Below are positions 7,716-11,050 of a DNA stretch of 11,050 bases, one piece after another (position 1 is the first letter of the stretch; each line of letters starts with the position of its first letter). The notes under the pieces were generated by a model. The model searched no databases and was not told where the DNA came from. It saw nothing but the letters and a program-made list of their open reading frames with translations. Location of the stretch: assembly GCA_027073875.1 (NCBI GenBank), contig JALTEO010000071.1, positions 1 to 11,050 of the forward strand, read 5' to 3'. Source of the stretch: Bacteroidales bacterium. Its GTDB lineage: Bacteria > Bacteroidota > Bacteroidia > Bacteroidales > JALTDM01. The translations under genes were made by a program, and so were the position numbers.

Positions 7716-7736
7716 AAATTACGTGTACGCACACGG
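7716..7736. promoter_or_regulatory. LacI-type operator, copy 1 (proximal to the regulator gene)
   Basis: A 21-bp element containing the core CGTGTACGCACACG at 7722-7735. The arms CGTGT and ACACG are exact inverted repeats around a 4-nt centre, and the central CG and length fit a LacI-family operator. An identical 21-bp copy lies 35 bp away. This copy ends just next to the candidate minus-strand -7 box (7744-7737), so it would cover the start point and first transcribed bases of the lacI-led operon. That is a classic position for a repressor. Binding by the adjacent regulator is inferred. Confidence 0.75.
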
Positions 7737-7744
7737 CAAATGTA
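7737..7744 (-). promoter_or_regulatory. Candidate Bacteroidota -7 box for the lacI-led operon
   Basis: The minus strand reads TACATTTG here, a full match to the TAnnTTTG -7 element of Bacteroidota promoters. The predicted start point is around 7730-7733, giving a leader of about 33 nt before the lacI ATG at 7698. The box sits between the two operator copies. No TTG is present at the usual -33 position, which instead falls inside operator copy 2 (GTG there), so the promoter may be weak or need help. Confidence 0.5.
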
Positions 7745-7750
7745 TATAAA

Positions 7751-7771
7751 AAATTACGTGTACGCACACGG
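7751..7771. promoter_or_regulatory. LacI-type operator, copy 2 (central)
   Basis: This is an exact 21-bp direct repeat of the element at 7716-7736, with core CGTGTACGCACACG at 7757-7770. Centre-to-centre spacing is 35 bp, a little over three helical turns, so the two sites are not on the same DNA face. It spans the expected -33 regions of both candidate divergent promoters. A bound regulator could therefore influence the catabolic operon and the HTCS gene at the same time. The repeat and symmetry are seen directly; the regulatory effect is inferred. Confidence 0.75.
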
Positions 7772-7787
7772 AAGTGTAAATTTTTTT

Positions 7788-7795
7788 TATTTTTG
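7788..7795 (+). promoter_or_regulatory. Candidate Bacteroidota -7 box for the HTCS gene
   Basis: TATTTTTG matches TAnnTTTG and would place the start point near 7800. That gives a leader of about 17 nt to the ATG at 7817 or about 62 nt to the TTG at 7862. There is no TTG about 20 nt upstream; that position lies in operator copy 2. The surroundings are T-rich, so a chance match is possible. Confidence 0.35.
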
Positions 7796-7846
7796 TAAAA
7801 GTTAATATTACAATCAATGGTAATTGTCTTGCCAGATAAACTTTTC

Positions 7847-7854
7847 AGGAGAGG
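7847..7854 (+). promoter_or_regulatory. Strong Shine-Dalgarno preceding a TTG start
   Basis: AGGAGAGG, close to perfect anti-SD complementarity, ends 7 nt before the TTG at 7862. Other genes in this window show no such sequence before their starts, so this one stands out. It is the main reason, together with the signal-peptide layout, for preferring TTG 7862 over the upstream in-frame ATG at 7817. Confidence 0.5.
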
Positions 7855-7861
7855 TAGCGGA

Positions 7862-10800
7862 TTGAAAAAAAAATTGCAATCCTGTATTTTTATTGCCTTT
7901 ATTCTCTTCTTTTTTTTCAATTCAGTTGACCTTCTTTCCCAAAACCGCCCGCTTTACTTTAATCATTTGACACGTGAGGACGGGTTGCTTTCAAACAGAA
8001 TAAACCACATTGCAGAAGACAGCCTCGGGTTTATTTGGTTTGCGACTGAAGAAGGCCTGAATAAGTTTGACGGGTACGGAATGGAATCGTACAAAGATTT
8101 TTCTTTCGGCAAGGATGTAGACAATGCAGTTGACTTTATTCTGGAAGACAAAAACAGAAAACCCAATTTATGGTTGGGAACACACCGCGGATTAGTGTAT
8201 TTCGACCGGTACAAAATGAAGTTTAAAAAAATCCCCGAATATTTTCCCGGCGAAAACAGAGGGAATGTGATTATTACAGGATTGGCCTACGATACGCAGG
8301 ATAATATATGGATAGCCACAATGAACGGTTTGTTTGTCTTAAACAACAAAAACAAAAAAATGGAAACCCTCATACCGCAAAACCTTGGAGATACTTCAAG
8401 TATCCTTACTTTATATAAAGATAATTCCGGAAAAATGTGGATAGGCTCAAGGGCCGGAATTTTTTCTTTAAACCTGTCGGATTCAACATATCGGCAATAT
8501 TACAAAAACCAGCTCCGGATGGTAAAAGTTATACGGCAGGATAAAAATAACCGCTTCATTATTGCTACGGCAAATTCAGGTCTCTATTTTTTAAAAGGCC
8601 GCCCCGGAAGTATCTTCATAAAGCACTTGTCGAAAGAAAACGGGTATTTTGTAAATGACCGGGTTACCTCCGTTATTGAGTCAAAACCCAATGTGTTTTT
8701 TATTTTGGTCAGGGACGGTGAGTTGTATGTATATAATAAAGAGACAGACAAAATAAGGCATTTCCCCTATGACATTCACAACCCGAAAGGAATAAATAGT
8801 ACTGCCCTTATTTCTGGACTGAAAAGTTCGCAGGGCATTATCTGGATTGGTACCTATAACAGTGGCGTTGATTATTACGACAAAGCGCAAAAGAAGTTTA
8901 TGCTTTATAATGTAAACTTTAAAAAGGACGGCCTCTTTAACAATAATGTGCGTGCCCTGGCAGAAGATGAAAATGGTTTTATCTGGATAGGTACAAAAGA
9001 AGGCGGGGGATTAAGCCGTTTCGATAAAGGAAAAGGGACTTTTCTGAATTTTAAAAAATCTAATAAAAAATTCGGGCTTCGCGATGATTATATTTTTTCA
9101 GTTTGCCCTTTGAACAGAAGAGAATTGCTGGTGGGAACATTCAGGGCGGGGATGGCGTTGTTCGATAAACAAAATTACCGGTTTGTCCGGTATTTTACCC
9201 ACAACAGTAATCCCTTTTCTGTATCTAACAACAGAATCTACAGTATTTTTAAGGATCACAAAGGTACTGTATGGATTGGAAGTTTCAAAAATGTACAAAT
9301 TTTTAATCCGGCAAAAGGCACTTTTAAAACCCTGCCAAATATCCGCAGGCCAAGGTGTTTTTGTGAAGAAAACGACCGTTATTTATGGGTAGGAACAAAA
9401 GGAAGCGGGCTTTACCTGTTGGATAAGCAAAAGAAATCTTTTACCCGCTTTTTATACGACATTAACGATACAAATAGCTTAAACAGTAATGACATTTACG
9501 GGATAGCCAAGGCTCCTTCGGGAAACGTCTGGATTGCCACAAAACAGGGCCTTGACTGCTATGACAAAAAGCATAAAGTTTTTATTCACTATACGGAAAA
9601 AGATGGCTTACCCTCGAATTGGGTACGTGCAGTGTTAATCGATGCCAGGGGAAACGTCTGGGCCAGCACCTCTAATGGGATTACAAAATTTGATGTTTCC
9701 CTGAAGCGGTTTCATAATTATGATGTTGATGATAATTTGCAGGGGAAAGAATTTGAACGCTATGTGGCTTTGAAAACACACGATGGTTATATGCTATTTG
9801 GCGGACATAACGGATTTAATATATTTCGCCCCGAAGAAATAACGGATAACAAACGAATTCCACCGGTTTATATTACTGAAATTGATTTGTTTAATAAAAA
9901 AATTCCGGTTGGTAAGAAAATGTCACCACTACAACAAAATATTCTGTTTACAAAAAATATTGTTTTCCATTACAACCAATCGGCACTTACCATAAAGTAT
10001 GTGGCCCTGAATTATACTTCAAGCCAAAAGAACCACTACAAATATAAATTGGAAGGCTTTGATAAGGATTGGATAAATGCCGGTGTAAAACGGGCAGCAG
10101 TTTATACAAATATCCCCCCCGGTGACTATACTTTTAAAGTAATTGGCTCTAATAATGATAATTATTGGAACAAAAAAGGGGCACAAGTTCATATTACCAT
10201 TTTACCTCCCTTCTGGCAAACAGGCTGGGCATATGCCATTTATGTTTTTCTGCTTATTTTCTTATTTCTGTTTTTCCGGAAGATTATGAAAACCCGTATC
10301 CAACAGCAAAACCTTCTGGAATTTGAGCGGCTTGATAAACAGCGTATTCAGCAAATGAACCAGGCCAAATTGCACTTTTTTACAAATATATCACACGAAT
10401 TCAGAACCCCCTTGACATTAATTTCTGCCCCTCTGGAACGATTGTTGGAAAAAGAAACCTTTGACAAGGAACAAAGACATTTTTTACAGATTATTTCAAA
10501 CAACGTGAAACGCTTGTTGTTTTTGGTAAATGAGTTAATGGATTTCCGAAAAGCAGAACAAGGCAAATTAAAATTACACATTACTGAAAATAATATCATT
10601 GAAAATGTTAAAGAAAGTATCTCCTGTTTTGAAGGAAAAGCCAACGAAAAAGAGATAAGCCTCGTTTTCAGGCACGAGGTAAACAACCCTCTAATATGGT
10701 TTGATTACAGCATCATTAACAAAGTAACCTTTAATCTTCTTTCGAATGCTGTAAAATTTACGGAAAAAAAAGGAAAAATCATCGTCGAATTATCAGAAAA

Positions 10801-11050
10801 CAAACAGAATGAGATTATTCTTTCCATAAAAAATACGGGCAAAGGGATTCCTGAAAATGAATTGAAGAACATTTTTGAACGGTTTTACCAGGTTGAAAAA
10901 AACAACGCTTTTGAGTCGGGAACCGGAATTGGCCTGACGTTTACTAAACGGTTGATAGAAACCCATCTGGGCTCGATTACTGTCGAGAGCATTCCCAATG
11001 AATGGACTACTTTCAGGGTTATCTTTCCTGCAAAAAAGGAGGCGTATCCA
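7862..11050 (+). CDS. Hybrid two-component system (HTCS) sensor histidine kinase, cut by right edge
   Basis: One uninterrupted frame runs to the window end (1063 codons from TTG 7862). The N-terminus MKKKLQSCIFIAFILFFFFN is a signal-peptide-like helix. About 13 two-component propeller (Reg_prop) repeats follow, with cores such as GFIWFAT (W59), LWLGT (W104), IWIAT (W150), MWIGS (W193), IWIGT (W328, W375), VWIGS (W471), LWVGT (W509), VWIAT (W557) and VWAST (W600). Next come a Y_Y_Y domain (about 705-783), a transmembrane helix (about 789-805), and a HisKA domain with H845 in FFTNISHEFRTPLTLI. The ATPase boxes are N958-LLSN962, N991-TGKG995, FERFYQ and GTGIGL (1020-1025). HTCS proteins normally continue with a receiver and an AraC-type DNA-binding domain, which would lie past the edge. 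They sense oligosaccharides in the periplasm and switch on neighbouring glycan-degradation genes. An alternative ATG start at 7817 adds 15 residues. Confidence 0.92.
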   Translation, partial: MKKKLQSCIFIAFILFFFFNSVDLLSQNRPLYFNHLTREDGLLSNRINHIAEDSLGFIWFATEEGLNKFDGYGMESYKDFSFGKDVDNAVDFILEDKNRKPNLWLGTHRGLVYFDRYKMKFKKIPEYFPGENRGNVIITGLAYDTQDNIWIATMNGLFVLNNKNKKMETLIPQNLGDTSSILTLYKDNSGKMWIGSRAGIFSLNLSDSTYRQYYKNQLRMVKVIRQDKNNRFIIATANSGLYFLKGRPGSIFIKHLSKENGYFVNDRVTSVIESKPNVFFILVRDGELYVYNKETDKIRHFPYDIHNPKGINSTALISGLKSSQGIIWIGTYNSGVDYYDKAQKKFMLYNVNFKKDGLFNNNVRALAEDENGFIWIGTKEGGGLSRFDKGKGTFLNFKKSNKKFGLRDDYIFSVCPLNRRELLVGTFRAGMALFDKQNYRFVRYFTHNSNPFSVSNNRIYSIFKDHKGTVWIGSFKNVQIFNPAKGTFKTLPNIRRPRCFCEENDRYLWVGTKGSGLYLLDKQKKSFTRFLYDINDTNSLNSNDIYGIAKAPSGNVWIATKQGLDCYDKKHKVFIHYTEKDGLPSNWVRAVLIDARGNVWASTSNGITKFDVSLKRFHNYDVDDNLQGKEFERYVALKTHDGYMLFGGHNGFNIFRPEEITDNKRIPPVYITEIDLFNKKIPVGKKMSPLQQNILFTKNIVFHYNQSALTIKYVALNYTSSQKNHYKYKLEGFDKDWINAGVKRAAVYTNIPPGDYTFKVIGSNNDNYWNKKGAQVHITILPPFWQTGWAYAIYVFLLIFLFLFFRKIMKTRIQQQNLLEFERLDKQRIQQMNQAKLHFFTNISHEFRTPLTLISAPLERLLEKETFDKEQRHFLQIISNNVKRLLFLVNELMDFRKAEQGKLKLHITENNIIENVKESISCFEGKANEKEISLVFRHEVNNPLIWFDYSIINKVTFNLLSNAVKFTEKKGKIIVELSENKQNEIILSIKNTGKGIPENELKNIFERFYQVEKNNAFESGTGIGLTFTKRLIETHLGSITVESIPNEWTTFRVIFPAKKEAYP

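Noticed and set aside
7714..7920. 68-codon minus-strand frame over the intergenic region
   Set aside because: It crosses the operators, the promoter boxes and the HTCS signal-peptide region, and is very rich in K, N and F from AT-rich DNA. No gene is likely.
10348..10686. 112-codon minus-strand frame opposite the HTCS kinase core
   Set aside because: The plus strand here encodes the H-box and dimerisation domain in an uninterrupted frame. The minus frame shows no recognisable domain.

Overview
The window looks like part of a Bacteroidota genome. Three things point there: a hybrid two-component-system (HTCS) sensor with a beta-propeller periplasmic region, a LacI-family regulator with the GTVDRVLYNRGG recognition-helix style common in that phylum, and candidate promoter boxes of the TAnnTTTG type with almost no Shine-Dalgarno sequences. 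I cannot place it to genus.

Layout: positions 7698 down to 1 hold one tightly packed minus-strand gene set. In transcription order it is a LacI-family regulator, an SDR of the D-mannonate oxidoreductase (UxuB/YjmF) type, a PfkB-family sugar kinase (probable KDG kinase), a decarboxylating 6-phosphogluconate dehydrogenase, an ExuT-like MFS hexuronate transporter, KduI, a KduD/DhuD-like SDR, and the first 35 codons of glucuronate isomerase UxaC, which runs off the left edge. Gaps are mostly 9 to 27 nt. The first two genes overlap by ATGA, and the widest gap (61 nt) lies before kduI. Positions 7699 to 7816 are a divergent control region with two copies of a palindromic LacI-type operator and a candidate promoter in each direction. 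From about 7862 (or 7817) to the right edge runs a plus-strand HTCS sensor kinase, open at the right end.

Together the genes describe uronate catabolism converging on 2-keto-3-deoxygluconate (KDG). The MFS protein would import hexuronates. One arm (UxaC, then the UxuB-type SDR, with UxuA not in view) handles glucuronate or galacturonate. The other (KduI, then KduD/DhuD) handles 4-deoxy-5-ketouronate from polysaccharide-lyase products. The kinase would make KDPG; no KDPG aldolase is visible. The 6-phosphogluconate dehydrogenase is the odd member, since KDG/KDPG metabolism does not need it. The HTCS next door suggests that a polysaccharide utilization locus continues to the right.

The most interesting points are the operator arrangement, which could tie both divergent transcripts to one repressor; the 6PGDH inside a uronate operon; the gluconate-5-dehydrogenase-like nature of the KduD protein; and a TTG start with an unusually strong Shine-Dalgarno on the HTCS gene. 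I see no RNA genes, CRISPR arrays, insertion sequences or clear terminators.
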